Positions 51,346 to 60,212 of a stretch of DNA of 64,000 nt are shown piece after piece. Numbering within the stretch: the stretch's first letter is position 1; each line of letters starts with the position of its first letter. Where the stretch lies: positions 1 to 64,000 of the forward strand of contig DAOULY010000012.1 in the NCBI GenBank assembly GCA_034414595.1, in the 5' to 3' direction. The stretch comes from DAOULY01 sp034414595 (lineage in GTDB: Bacteria; Chloroflexota; Dehalococcoidia; SZUA-161; JAUWZY01). The translations under genes and the position numbers were made by a program. The notes under the pieces are model-generated. The model searched no databases, was not told the DNA's origin, and saw only the letters and a list, made by a program, of their open reading frames with translations.

Positions 51346-52920
51346 TTGGTAACAAAAAGGAAGAAAAGCAGTCCTCTCAGCCGAGAGGCAGTGGTGGTTC
51401 TCGACTTCGGTTCCCAGTATAGCTGGCTTATCGCCAGAAGAGTGCGGGAATGCCGGGTTTATTGTGAGGTTTTGCCTTTTGACGCCCCGTGGGAAAGGGT
51501 TTCAGAATCAAATCCCAAGGGACTGATCCTATCCGGCGGACCAGGCAGCGTTTATGATCCCGACGCACCATTGGCCCTCCCTTATGTCTATGAAAGCCAG
51601 CTACCGGTGCTGGGCATCTGCTACGGGATGCAGGTCCTAACCCATCAACTCGGGGGCCGCGTAGCCCCCGGGGGGGCAAAACGCGAATATGGCCTTGCCA
51701 TCCTCCATCAGAACTCGGTGCAGACGCCGCTTTTCGCCGGCTTACCCTCGTCCATGCCGGTGTGGATGAGCCATGGCGACCAGATATTAGAGACACCGCC
51801 GGGCTTCACTATCCTCGCGTCCACAGAGAACTCACCTATCGCCGTTATGGGTAACGACCGCAGTATCATCGGGCTGCAATTCCACCCTGAGGTGGTGCAC
51901 ACCCCCCAGGGCAAGGCTATCCTGAGCAACTTCCTATACAAAGTCTGTAGCTGTGAAGGCACATGGACACCAGCAAATTTTGTCTCTGACAGCGTCAAGA
52001 ACATCAAGAAGCAAGTGGGAAAGGGGAGAGTAATCTGTGCCCTCTCCGGTGGTGTTGATTCCACAGTGGCAGCGACATTGATCCATCGCGCTATTGGCGA
52101 TCAACTCACCTGCATCTTCGTCAACACCGGCCTAATGCGTCGAGAGGAGACCGAGCGAACTCTCAATACCTTCCAGAAGAATCTGAAGATGAACATAGTC
52201 TACGTCGATGCCAGCGAAAGATTTCTGAAGCGGCTGAAAGGGATCATCGACCCTGAGGAGAAACGGCACATCATCGGGGAGGAGTTCGCCAACGTCTTTG
52301 AGGAGAAAGCGACTAACATCGGGCAGGTTGATTTCCTGGCCCAGGGTACGCTGTACCCCGATGTCATAGAAAGCACAGCAACTGTAAGCCGGGCTTCGGC
52401 TAGGATAAAGACCCACCACAATGTCGGTGGACTGCCCAGCACTATGCACCTTAAATTGATTGAACCGCTGCGCTATTTGTTCAAGGACGAGGTCCGCGAG
52501 GTGGGATCGGCTTTGGGCCTGTCCCAAGAGATGGTCTGGCGCCAGCCATTCCCCGGTCCGGGGCTGGCTATTCGCATCATCGGTGAGGTAACCAAAGAGA
52601 GTCTGGAGACCCTGCGCGCCGCCGATTGGATTGTGATGAACGAGATCAAGAAGGCCAATCTCTACCGCCAGCTCTGGCAGAGCTTCGCTGTGCTCACCCC
52701 GGTGAAGAGCGTGGGGGTGATGGGCGACTATAGAACATATGGCTATGTAGCCGCCATTCGCGCCGTTACCAGCGAGGATGCCATGACTGCCGATTGGGCC
52801 CGCCTGCCCTATGAAGTCCTGGCCAAAATATCCAATCGCATTGTTAATGAGGTCCCTGGAGTCAACCGGGTGGTCTATGACGTATCCTCAAAGCCTCCGG
52901 CCACTATAGAATGGGAGTAG
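51346..52920 (+). CDS. guaA: GMP synthase (glutamine-hydrolysing)
   Basis: GuaA, 524 residues: XMP to GMP. N-terminal class I glutamine amidotransferase with LGICYGMQ (catalytic Cys near residue 89) and LQFHPEV (His); the PP-loop ATPase has ALSGGVDSTVAA (near 229-240); the C-terminal dimerisation domain ends in the conserved NRVVYDVSSKPPATIEWE. The start is a TTG, unusual for this region, with AGGGGC upstream. First gene of the purine operon. Confidence 0.98.
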   Translation: MVTKRKKSSPLSREAVVVLDFGSQYSWLIARRVRECRVYCEVLPFDAPWERVSESNPKGLILSGGPGSVYDPDAPLALPYVYESQLPVLGICYGMQVLTHQLGGRVAPGGAKREYGLAILHQNSVQTPLFAGLPSSMPVWMSHGDQILETPPGFTILASTENSPIAVMGNDRSIIGLQFHPEVVHTPQGKAILSNFLYKVCSCEGTWTPANFVSDSVKNIKKQVGKGRVICALSGGVDSTVAATLIHRAIGDQLTCIFVNTGLMRREETERTLNTFQKNLKMNIVYVDASERFLKRLKGIIDPEEKRHIIGEEFANVFEEKATNIGQVDFLAQGTLYPDVIESTATVSRASARIKTHHNVGGLPSTMHLKLIEPLRYLFKDEVREVGSALGLSQEMVWRQPFPGPGLAIRIIGEVTKESLETLRAADWIVMNEIKKANLYRQLWQSFAVLTPVKSVGVMGDYRTYGYVAAIRAVTSEDAMTADWARLPYEVLAKISNRIVNEVPGVNRVVYDVSSKPPATIEWE

Positions 52921-52933
52921 CCCCCGAAGTCAT

Positions 52934-54193
52934 ATGAGGACACTGGTAGTAGGCAGTGGCGGTCGGGAGCACACTCTGGTCTGGAAGCTCCTCCAGAGCG
53001 ATAAGGTGGACGAGGTCTATGTGGCTCCGGGGAACGGCGGCACTGCCCGAATTGCCCACAATCTGGAGATCACAGCCACCGATATCGAAGCAATAGCCCG
53101 TGCCGCAAGAGAGCTAAGGATCGACCTCGCCGTGATTGGCCCCGAAGCTCCATTGTCCTTGGGCATCGTCGATGCGCTGGAACAAGTCGGCATCCCCGCC
53201 TTTGGCCCCAGCAAAGAAGCAGCACAGATCGAGTGCAGTAAGGTATTCGCCAAACTGCTGATGCAAAAATACGGCATTCCCTGCGCCAAGGGCGAGATCT
53301 TCTCCTCCTTCCCGGAGGCGCGAGCCTATCTGGAGCACCAGTCAGCTCCCATAGTGGTCAAAGCCGATGGCCTGGCTGCTGGCAAAGGCGCCATAGTGGC
53401 CCAGTCCCGGGAGGAAGCGTTGACTGCGCTCTCCAACATCATGGAATCACGAGTGTTCGGTGACGCGGGCGACCGGGTGCTCATCGAGGAGTGCCTTTTC
53501 GGGAAGGAAGTAAGCCTCCTCGCCTTCGCCGACGGCCAGACAGTAGTGCCCATGGTACCTGCCTGCGATTACAAGAGGGTCTTCGATGGCGACCAGGGCC
53601 CTAACACCGGCGGCATGGGAGGATATAGCCCATCAACCCTGTTCAACTCAGATTTGATCAAAGAGGCGCAAAAGACGGTGCTTGAGCCTACAGTGCAAGC
53701 CATGGCTCAGGAAGGCAAGCCCTATAAAGGCGTCCTCTATGCCGGGTTGATGATGACTGCCAATGGCCTTAAGGTCCTGGAGTTCAACGCCAGGTTTGGC
53801 GACCCCGAGACGCAGGTGACACTGCCCTGTCTCAAGACCGACCTGGTGGATATCCTGCTCAGCGTGGTCAAAGGCACCCTGGACCAGATACCAATAGAAT
53901 GGAGCGATGAAGCCTGCGTCGGTGTGGTCCTGGCTTCTCAGGGCTATCCCGGGAGCCACCAGACAGGCTTCACTATCACCGGTTTAGACCGCATAGACCA
54001 GGATGCCACCGTCTTTCACGCCGGGACTAAGCTGGATGGCAATCAGGTGGTCACCGCAGGAGGTCGGGTGCTGACCGTGGTTGCCACCGGCAAGAGCACC
54101 GCCGAAGCTCGGGCCAAGGTCTACTCCAGCATCCCGCGCATCGAGTTCCAGGGCTGCTACTACCGCAAGGACATCGCCGTTGAGGTGCGATAA
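52934..54193 (+). CDS. purD: Phosphoribosylamine-glycine ligase
   Basis: PurD (GARS), 419 residues, ATP-grasp enzyme of step 2 of purine synthesis. LVVGSGGREHTLVWKL opens the protein, FGPSKEAAQIE, the ATP-grasp loop KADGLAAGKGAIV, NTGGMGGYSP and EFNARFGDPETQ are present. It starts 13 bases after guaA. Confidence 0.98.
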   Translation: MRTLVVGSGGREHTLVWKLLQSDKVDEVYVAPGNGGTARIAHNLEITATDIEAIARAARELRIDLAVIGPEAPLSLGIVDALEQVGIPAFGPSKEAAQIECSKVFAKLLMQKYGIPCAKGEIFSSFPEARAYLEHQSAPIVVKADGLAAGKGAIVAQSREEALTALSNIMESRVFGDAGDRVLIEECLFGKEVSLLAFADGQTVVPMVPACDYKRVFDGDQGPNTGGMGGYSPSTLFNSDLIKEAQKTVLEPTVQAMAQEGKPYKGVLYAGLMMTANGLKVLEFNARFGDPETQVTLPCLKTDLVDILLSVVKGTLDQIPIEWSDEACVGVVLASQGYPGSHQTGFTITGLDRIDQDATVFHAGTKLDGNQVVTAGGRVLTVVATGKSTAEARAKVYSSIPRIEFQGCYYRKDIAVEVR

Positions 54194-54216
54194 GTTGGAA
54201 GAGAAGGAGGCGAGAA

Positions 54217-54468
54217 ATGATGTCTGTAGCTGAGATCGCTACGGAGTTGACCATAGCTGTGATAGAAAATTCCGGCCCCATCTCCGTAACAGGGAGGGGC
54301 GTATCTGCCGAGGCGTTGGGTAAGAAGTTCGGTCAGCTCTACAGGGGCATCCTTATTGAAGTGATTGATGCCCTCAAAATCGTCGGTGAGGTCAGGATGA
54401 CCGATGAGGACTGGGCCCGAATGAAGCAAGAGCTCGAAGAATGGAAACGAGAGCAGAAAGAGAGATAG
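54217..54468 (+). CDS. Unknown small protein between purD and purE
   Basis: An 83-residue unrecognised protein. The first half (ATELTIAVIENSGPISVTGR, then SAEALGKKFGQLYRGILIEV) is well ordered, the last 20 residues are charged and helical. AAGGAGG precedes the ATG, and the end overlaps purE by 28 bases. Its fixed place in the operon suggests a role tied to purine metabolism or to expression of purE; it is not a known Pur subunit. Confidence 0.7.
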   Translation: MMSVAEIATELTIAVIENSGPISVTGRGVSAEALGKKFGQLYRGILIEVIDALKIVGEVRMTDEDWARMKQELEEWKREQKER

Positions 54469-54950
54469 GTCGCAGGAAATCCAAGAAGGCTACGCCATCG
54501 GTTGGCGTGGTCATGGGCAGCAAGTCAGACGCCCCTTTGCTCCAGGATACATTGAGCGTTCTGGAGCAGCTCGGCATCGAGTACGAGGTCAAGGTCATTT
54601 CCGCCCACCGCACTCCGGAGAAGGCGCGAGAATACGGTCTCAAGTCCCGGGAGCGCGGCATCGAGGTCATCATCGCCGCCGCCGGTGGCGCCGCACATCT
54701 CCCTGGCGTCCTCGCCTCCTGGACGACACTGCCCGTGATCGGCATTCCCATAGCTGCGGGTGAGCTCAAGGGAGTTGACGCCCTTTACTCCATAGTCCAG
54801 ATGCCGGCCGGGATTCCCGTAGCCTGCGTGGCCGTCGGCCCCGCCGGGGCCAAGAACGCTGCCTTCCTCGCCGCCGAGATTCTGGGACTGAAGCATGATA
54901 GAATAAGGAAAGCCTACGAGAAATATCGCCGCCAGCTGGCAGAGGGATGA
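54441..54950 (+). CDS. purE: N5-carboxyaminoimidazole ribonucleotide mutase
   Basis: PurE, 169 residues. VVMGSKSDAPLL (residues 23-34), VISAHRTPEKA and AAGGAAHLPGVLAS are the class I signatures. The first 20 residues are an N-terminal extension that overlaps the preceding gene and may not be translated, as a GTG at VGVVMGSK would also do. purK is not present here. Ends one base before purB. Confidence 0.97.
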   Translation: METRAEREIGRRKSKKATPSVGVVMGSKSDAPLLQDTLSVLEQLGIEYEVKVISAHRTPEKAREYGLKSRERGIEVIIAAAGGAAHLPGVLASWTTLPVIGIPIAAGELKGVDALYSIVQMPAGIPVACVAVGPAGAKNAAFLAAEILGLKHDRIRKAYEKYRRQLAEG

Positions 54951-54951
54951 C

Positions 54952-56286
54952 ATGATCGAGCGCTATTCACGCCCAGAGATGAAACAGGTTTGGTCCGACG
55001 ACAGCAAGTTCGGCAAGTGGCTTCAGGTGGAGATTGCAGTCTGCGAAGCCTGGGCTGAGGTCGGCGCCATTCCCAAGCAGGCGATTCCCAAGATCAAGAA
55101 AGCGCGCCTCAACCTCAAGCGCATGGACGAAATCCTGAAGGTAACCCATCACGACGTGACCGCCTTCCTGCGCGCGGTCGCTGAGGGCATGGGTAAGGAG
55201 AGCCGCTTCATCCACCTCGGTCTCACCTCCTCCGATGTCATAGACACCGCCCTGGCATTGCAACTCAAGGATGCCGCTGAAATCCTGTCCCGGGACATCG
55301 CTGCATTGATCAAAGTCCTGGAGCAAAAGGCCATCGAATACAAGCATACTCCAATGATGGGGCGGACTCACGGCGTCCATGCCGAGCCCATCACCCTCGG
55401 CCTCAAGCTGGCCCGCTGGGTCGACGAGATGAGGAGGAATGCCACAAGACTGGCTGAGGCCCAGGAGATGATCTCGGTAGGCAAGATCTCAGGAGCTGTG
55501 GGCACTCATGCCACGGTGCTTCCCGAGGTCGAGGAGCGGGCCTGTGCCAAGCTGGGGCTCGGGGTAGAAGCAGGGTCGAGCCAGATCGTGCACCGTGACC
55601 GCCACGCACAGTTCGTGACCACGCTGGCCATCATCGCCAGCTCTCTGGAGAAGTTCGCCACCGAGATTAGAGGACTACAGCGCACCGAGACCCTTGAGGT
55701 CGAGGAACCCTTCGAGCCGGGGCAGACTGGCTCCTCGGCCATGCCCCACAAGCGCAATCCCGAGCTTTGCGAGCGCATCTGCGGACTGGCCCGGCTCGTC
55801 CGCGGCTATGCCCTGACCGCAATGGAGAACATTGCCCTGTGGCATGAACGGGACATCAGCCAATCGTCCACGGAGCGCATAATCCTGCCCGACTCCTGCC
55901 TGGTCCTCGACTACATCCTCGACAAGTTCACCTACATCATGAGAGGGCTCCTGGTCTACCCGGAGCGGATGCAGGAGAACATCGAGCTCACAAAGGGACT
56001 TATCTTCTCCCAGCAGGTGATGCTGGCCTTAATCGAAAAGGGTTTGAGCCGCACGGATGCCTACGAGCTGGTACAGCGCAATGCGATGAAGGCGTGGCGG
56101 GAAAGGATTAGCTTCCTTGAGCTGCTGCAGCGGGACAAAGAGGTGACAGCCCATATCTCCAAAAAAGAGCTTGAAAAGCTCTTCGACTATGGCTACTTCC
56201 TGAAGCACATCGATAGCACATTCGAGCGCTTGGGGCTGGTTGAGAAGAAACACAAAGCAGCAGCAAAAACTCGATCCCGAAAGTAG
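54952..56286 (+). CDS. purB: Adenylosuccinate lyase
   Basis: PurB, 444 residues, acting twice in purine synthesis (SAICAR and adenylosuccinate cleavage). MIERYSRPEMKQVWSD at the N-terminus, FIHLGLTSSDVIDTA (catalytic Ser/Thr region), MGRTHGVHAEP and the fumarase-superfamily signature GSSAMPHKRNP (near 260-270). A normal-length bacterial enzyme. Confidence 0.98.
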   Translation: MIERYSRPEMKQVWSDDSKFGKWLQVEIAVCEAWAEVGAIPKQAIPKIKKARLNLKRMDEILKVTHHDVTAFLRAVAEGMGKESRFIHLGLTSSDVIDTALALQLKDAAEILSRDIAALIKVLEQKAIEYKHTPMMGRTHGVHAEPITLGLKLARWVDEMRRNATRLAEAQEMISVGKISGAVGTHATVLPEVEERACAKLGLGVEAGSSQIVHRDRHAQFVTTLAIIASSLEKFATEIRGLQRTETLEVEEPFEPGQTGSSAMPHKRNPELCERICGLARLVRGYALTAMENIALWHERDISQSSTERIILPDSCLVLDYILDKFTYIMRGLLVYPERMQENIELTKGLIFSQQVMLALIEKGLSRTDAYELVQRNAMKAWRERISFLELLQRDKEVTAHISKKELEKLFDYGYFLKHIDSTFERLGLVEKKHKAAAKTRSRK

Positions 56287-56297
56287 TAGAGGTGTAG

Positions 56298-57185
56298 ATG
56301 TCTGTATTGCTTGAGACCGACATGCCCAATCTGTACTACCGGGGGAAGGTGCGGGACCTGTACCAGCTCGGAGATGAGCTGCTAATCGTGGCCACGGACC
56401 GAATCTCGGCCTTCGATTCAGTGCTGCCCACGGGCATCCCAAGCAAAGGGCTGGTGCTGAACCAGCTCTCCGCTTTTTGGTTCCAGAAGACGGCCCATAT
56501 CGTACCCAACCACGTGGTGAAAGTGGTCGATGATGTCAACCGGCTCAACCAGACCTATGGCGTCTCTTTCCCACCCTCTATCGCCCGGCGCTCCATGCTG
56601 GTGCGTAAGTCGGAGCGCATCCCCGTGGAATGCGTGGTCCGGGGCTATATCTCAGGCTCGGCCTGGGCCGAATACCAGGAGACAGGCAGAGTTGCCGATA
56701 TGAACCTGCCCAAAGGGCTCAAGGAGAGCGAGAAGTTCCCCGAGCCGCTGTTCACCCCGACCACCAAAGCAGAGTCAGGCCATGACGAGCCTATCACCGT
56801 AGACGACATTCAGGATATCGTTGGCGCTGCATTGGCACAAGAGCTGGTGCAGAAAAGCCTCGAGGTCTACAGCTATGCCGAGGAATATGCCCGCGGCCGG
56901 GGCATCATCATTGCCGACACCAAGCTGGAGTTCGGCATGGTCAATGGCCAGCTACATCTCATCGACGAGCTACTAACCCCGGACTCCAGCCGCTTCTGGG
57001 ATGTTCAGAGCTATTCCCCGGGCGGGCCTCAGCCCAGCTTCGACAAGCAGCCGGTGCGCGACTGGCTCGTCCAGGCAGGCTGGAACAAGGAGCCCCCAGC
57101 GCCGCCATTGCCCCAGGACGTAGTTGCCCAGACCACAGAGAGATATGAGCAGGCCTATCTCAAACTCACCGGGAGGTCGCTGTAA
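56298..57185 (+). CDS. purC: SAICAR synthase
   Basis: PurC, 295 residues: joins Asp to CAIR. YRGKVRDLYQLGDELLIV, DRISAFD, PVECVVRGYISGSAW and the C-terminal DSSRFWDVQSY are conserved; the family is the longer form also found in eukaryotes and some bacteria. Starts 11 bases after purB. Confidence 0.97.
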   Translation: MSVLLETDMPNLYYRGKVRDLYQLGDELLIVATDRISAFDSVLPTGIPSKGLVLNQLSAFWFQKTAHIVPNHVVKVVDDVNRLNQTYGVSFPPSIARRSMLVRKSERIPVECVVRGYISGSAWAEYQETGRVADMNLPKGLKESEKFPEPLFTPTTKAESGHDEPITVDDIQDIVGAALAQELVQKSLEVYSYAEEYARGRGIIIADTKLEFGMVNGQLHLIDELLTPDSSRFWDVQSYSPGGPQPSFDKQPVRDWLVQAGWNKEPPAPPLPQDVVAQTTERYEQAYLKLTGRSL

Positions 57186-57188
57186 GAA

Positions 57189-57443
57189 ATGTACTTAGCC
57201 AAAGTTTATGTCACGCTCAAGCCCACGGTGAATGACCCCCAAGGGCTCACCATCAAGGACGGACTCCATATGCTCGGCTTCGCTTCGGTGACATCGGTGC
57301 GGGCTGGCAAATATATGGAGATCAAGCTCGATGGCAACGACCGTGCTAAGGTCGCCGAGCAAGTGCAGGAGATGTGCCGCCAGCTATTGGCCAACCCGGT
57401 GATCGAGGACTTCCGCTTCGACTTAGAGGAAGTCAAGAGCTAA
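57189..57443 (+). CDS. purS: FGAM synthase PurS subunit
   Basis: PurS, 84 residues, the small subunit that with PurQ and PurL makes FGAM synthase in Gram-positives and Chloroflexota. MYLAKVYVTLKPTVNDPQGLTI and the VRAGKYMEIKL segment are the family pattern. Here the expected purQ and purL do not follow; the next DNA is an rdhA fragment and a histidine kinase gene. Confidence 0.95.
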   Translation: MYLAKVYVTLKPTVNDPQGLTIKDGLHMLGFASVTSVRAGKYMEIKLDGNDRAKVAEQVQEMCRQLLANPVIEDFRFDLEEVKS

Positions 57444-57596
57444 CAGCTGCCAGCCAACATAAGTCTCCCCGTGCTAACGGCGCATAGCGCGTTCTTGTGG
57501 GACAAAGTAAGACTATGCCTTACCAAGCAAATGAAAGTTAGGGTGGGTTTAAACCCACCACATGCTACCTGAAAATTCCTTGTATCGTCCACTCAG

Positions 57597-57715
57597 CGCC
57601 AGCCCCAGTAGTCCTCCACCTTCATCCTCTTACCGTAGCCTAAGAACTTGTCCATCCGCACCAGTAGCGGGTCAAGCCACGGGGTACTTTTGACCAAGAA
57701 CCTGGCGCTACATGT
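57597..57715 (-). pseudogene. Fragment of an rdhA-like gene (3' end)
   Basis: The minus strand encodes only the end of a reductive dehalogenase-like protein (VKSTPWLDPLLVRMDKFLG, a few more codons and a stop). 107 bases (57603-57709) match 60229-60335, the end of the next rdhA-like gene, with about 4 mismatches. No cluster or cofactor domain is left. It is a recent duplication or recombination scar. The rest of 57444-57595 shows no gene. Confidence 0.85.
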
Positions 57716-57799
57716 TTCTACCTCAGAATAGAACCAGTGCCTTGTAATCAATATCTTATAATACACAAGCCTCCATTTGCATCCGAGTTAAGTCTGGCG

Positions 57800-57808
57800 T
57801 GGTATAAT
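57800..57808 (+). promoter_or_regulatory. Extended -10 promoter of the histidine kinase
   Basis: TGGTATAAT, an extended -10 box, about 105 bases before the kinase gene. A -35-like TTGCAT lies 20 bases upstream of the TATAAT, which is too far for a normal spacer but not needed with an extended -10. Confidence 0.4.
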
Positions 57809-57913
57809 ACCGCAAGAAGATTTTGACATGTTGAGACCAGCTAGTGGGAATTTATAGAAAGGTACTACCTTGCAAAGAAGTCGAAGTAATAGAGAGAGGA
57901 GGAGAGAGGAGAG

Positions 57914-60136
57914 ATGAGAGATGAAGACAAGACCAGGCAACAACTCATAGATGAATTAGTAGAATTGCGCCAACGAATCGCTGAATTGGAGAAAACGGAA
58001 GTTGATTTGAAGCGGACTGAGGAGAAGCTGAGAGATGCCGAAGAAGAGTCAGGAGCAATTCTTGACGATATCAGAGATGGTGTAGCTCTATTTGATCGGA
58101 CTGGAAAGCTTATCCGAGTTAACAAAAGACTATTAGAGATCGGAGGATATCAAGAAGAAGAGGTTATTGGAAAGAGAATTGGCTCTCTAAAGATGTTCTC
58201 TGCTGGAAGCATTGCAAGAGGACTCGCTGCCTTCACCAAAATAGTCTCAGGTCAAGAAGTGGCTCCCATCGAAGTGGAAGGACGCACCAAAGCAGGTAAA
58301 AGAGTTTTTGGTGAGATTCACGGTTCCCTTTTGAGGCGTCGTGGGAAGGTCGTGGGAGTTATTGCTATTGTGAGAGATATAACCGAGCGCAAGCAAGCGG
58401 AGGAGGCATTGCTCAGTGCCAAGAATAACTTAGAAACACGGGTTAAAGAACGGACTGCTGAGATGGAAAGAGCCAATCAAGCATTAGAGTCAGAAATCAG
58501 GGAACACAGGAGCACAGAGAGGGCACTAAGGAGTTCAGAAGAACGACTAAAGTTAATATTTGAATTTGCACCGGATCCTATCTACCTGAACGACTTGAAA
58601 GGTACCTTTGTCGACGGCAATAGAGCTGCAGAGGAGGTAACCGGCTACAAGAGGGAAGAACTAATCGGAAAGAATTTTTTGAAACTGAACCTACTACCTC
58701 TCCAGCAAATCCCTAAAGCTGCTGCACTTTTAGCCAAGAATGCAATGGGCCAGAGTACGGGACCTGATGAGTTCACTCTGAATCGGAAAGACGGCACTAA
58801 GGTTTCAGTGGAAATAAGCACATACCCAGTAAAGTTTGGCCACAAATCACTGGTATTGGGTATCGCTCGTGATATCAGTGAGCGCAAGCAGGCAGAAGAG
58901 GCGCTGGAAAAAGCTCATGACGAGTTAGAACTCCGTGTTGCAGAGCGTACCACCGCTCTAAGGAAAGCAAACGAACAAATGCAGCTAGAAATCAAAGAGC
59001 GCAAGCAGGCACAGGAGGCACTACAGGAAAGTGAGCAGAGATACCGGAGGTTGGTAGAGGCAATGAACGAAGCCTTGGCAGAGGTAGATGAAAACCGCTT
59101 ATTCACCTTCGTAAACGATAGATTCTGCGAAATGTTGGGGTATTCACGAGATGAAGTGATTGGGCGTCCTCCCACCGACTTCCTCGATGAGGCTACCAAG
59201 CAAATATTCGAAGAACAACGTGCCAGCCGCAAAGAAGGCAAGCATTTACGTTACGAGCTTGAATTCATTGCGAAAGATAGACATAAGGTCCCCGTAATCG
59301 TATCGGCCTATCGTATTCTCGATGCGGATGGCAACCATAGATCTTCCGTTGCGTTACTCATGGATATCACCGAGCGCAAGCGGGTGGAGCAAGAGATGCA
59401 GGGACTATACAAGCGGGAAATAGAGTTGCGGCAGAGTCTGGAACAGGAAATGAAGAGGCGAGGGGAATTCACCAGAGCACTGGTGCATGAGCTAAAGACT
59501 CCAGTCACTGCCATACTAGCTTCAAGCGATTTGCTGGTTGATGAGTCACCAGAGGGACCTTTGCTCAGGTTGGCTAGAAATATCCAGGAAAGCACCTCTA
59601 AACTGGATAATAGAATCGGTGAATTGCTTGACCTGGCGAGAGGCGAACTAGGTATACTAAAACTGAATCGCCGACGAGTAGACCCGTTAGAAATGCTTCG
59701 TGGTTTAGCTGCAGAGATTGATGTAGTGGCTTCCAGTAGTGAGCAATCCCTGGTCTTGGACCTGCCCTCTTCGCTCCCGCCAGTCTCGGTTGACGAGGAG
59801 CGCTTGCGTGGGGTCGTGCTCAATCTACTAGCGAACGCTATTAAATTCACTGCTAAGGGTGGAACGATTACTTTAGCAGCCAGGGAAGACAACAAGAATC
59901 TGATAGTGGAAGTGAAGGACACGGGACCTGGCATAGCCCCAGAAGACCAAAAGCGAATATTCGAACCCTACTATCGCGTCGAAACTGAACGAGGACGACC
60001 CAGCGGATTAGGCTTGGGACTGGCTCTGTGCAAAACATGGGTAGAACTACATAGGGGCAAGATATGGGTGGACAGCGAAAAGGGCAGGGGTTCTACATTC
60101 GGCTTCTCTGTGCCTCTCTTTGCTGACGCTGAGTAG
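57914..60136 (+). CDS. Three-PAS sensor histidine kinase
   Basis: A 740-residue cytoplasmic sensor kinase with no membrane helix. A short coiled coil (residues 5-45) is followed by three PAS domains (about 45-160, 205-315 and 365-490) separated by coiled coils rich in ERKQAEEAL; the HisKA domain has the phosphorylated His in HELKTP (residue 525), and the ATPase domain has NLLANAIKFTAKGG, DTGPGIAPEDQ and GLGLGLALC. All motifs are intact. No response regulator gene is next to it. It lies between the rdhA fragment and the rdhA array, on the opposite strand to both. In Dehalococcoides, PAS kinases beside rdhAB genes are known to control them; control of the array here is inferred from this. Confidence 0.93.
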   Translation: MRDEDKTRQQLIDELVELRQRIAELEKTEVDLKRTEEKLRDAEEESGAILDDIRDGVALFDRTGKLIRVNKRLLEIGGYQEEEVIGKRIGSLKMFSAGSIARGLAAFTKIVSGQEVAPIEVEGRTKAGKRVFGEIHGSLLRRRGKVVGVIAIVRDITERKQAEEALLSAKNNLETRVKERTAEMERANQALESEIREHRSTERALRSSEERLKLIFEFAPDPIYLNDLKGTFVDGNRAAEEVTGYKREELIGKNFLKLNLLPLQQIPKAAALLAKNAMGQSTGPDEFTLNRKDGTKVSVEISTYPVKFGHKSLVLGIARDISERKQAEEALEKAHDELELRVAERTTALRKANEQMQLEIKERKQAQEALQESEQRYRRLVEAMNEALAEVDENRLFTFVNDRFCEMLGYSRDEVIGRPPTDFLDEATKQIFEEQRASRKEGKHLRYELEFIAKDRHKVPVIVSAYRILDADGNHRSSVALLMDITERKRVEQEMQGLYKREIELRQSLEQEMKRRGEFTRALVHELKTPVTAILASSDLLVDESPEGPLLRLARNIQESTSKLDNRIGELLDLARGELGILKLNRRRVDPLEMLRGLAAEIDVVASSSEQSLVLDLPSSLPPVSVDEERLRGVVLNLLANAIKFTAKGGTITLAAREDNKNLIVEVKDTGPGIAPEDQKRIFEPYYRVETERGRPSGLGLGLALCKTWVELHRGKIWVDSEKGRGSTFGFSVPLFADAE

Positions 60137-60212
60137 GCGAATTTGGCGTATCTGAAAGCCGAATCGCAACTTTCAAGCCTAAATGACCTCTTTGGCGTCG
60201 GGCATCTCGCTC

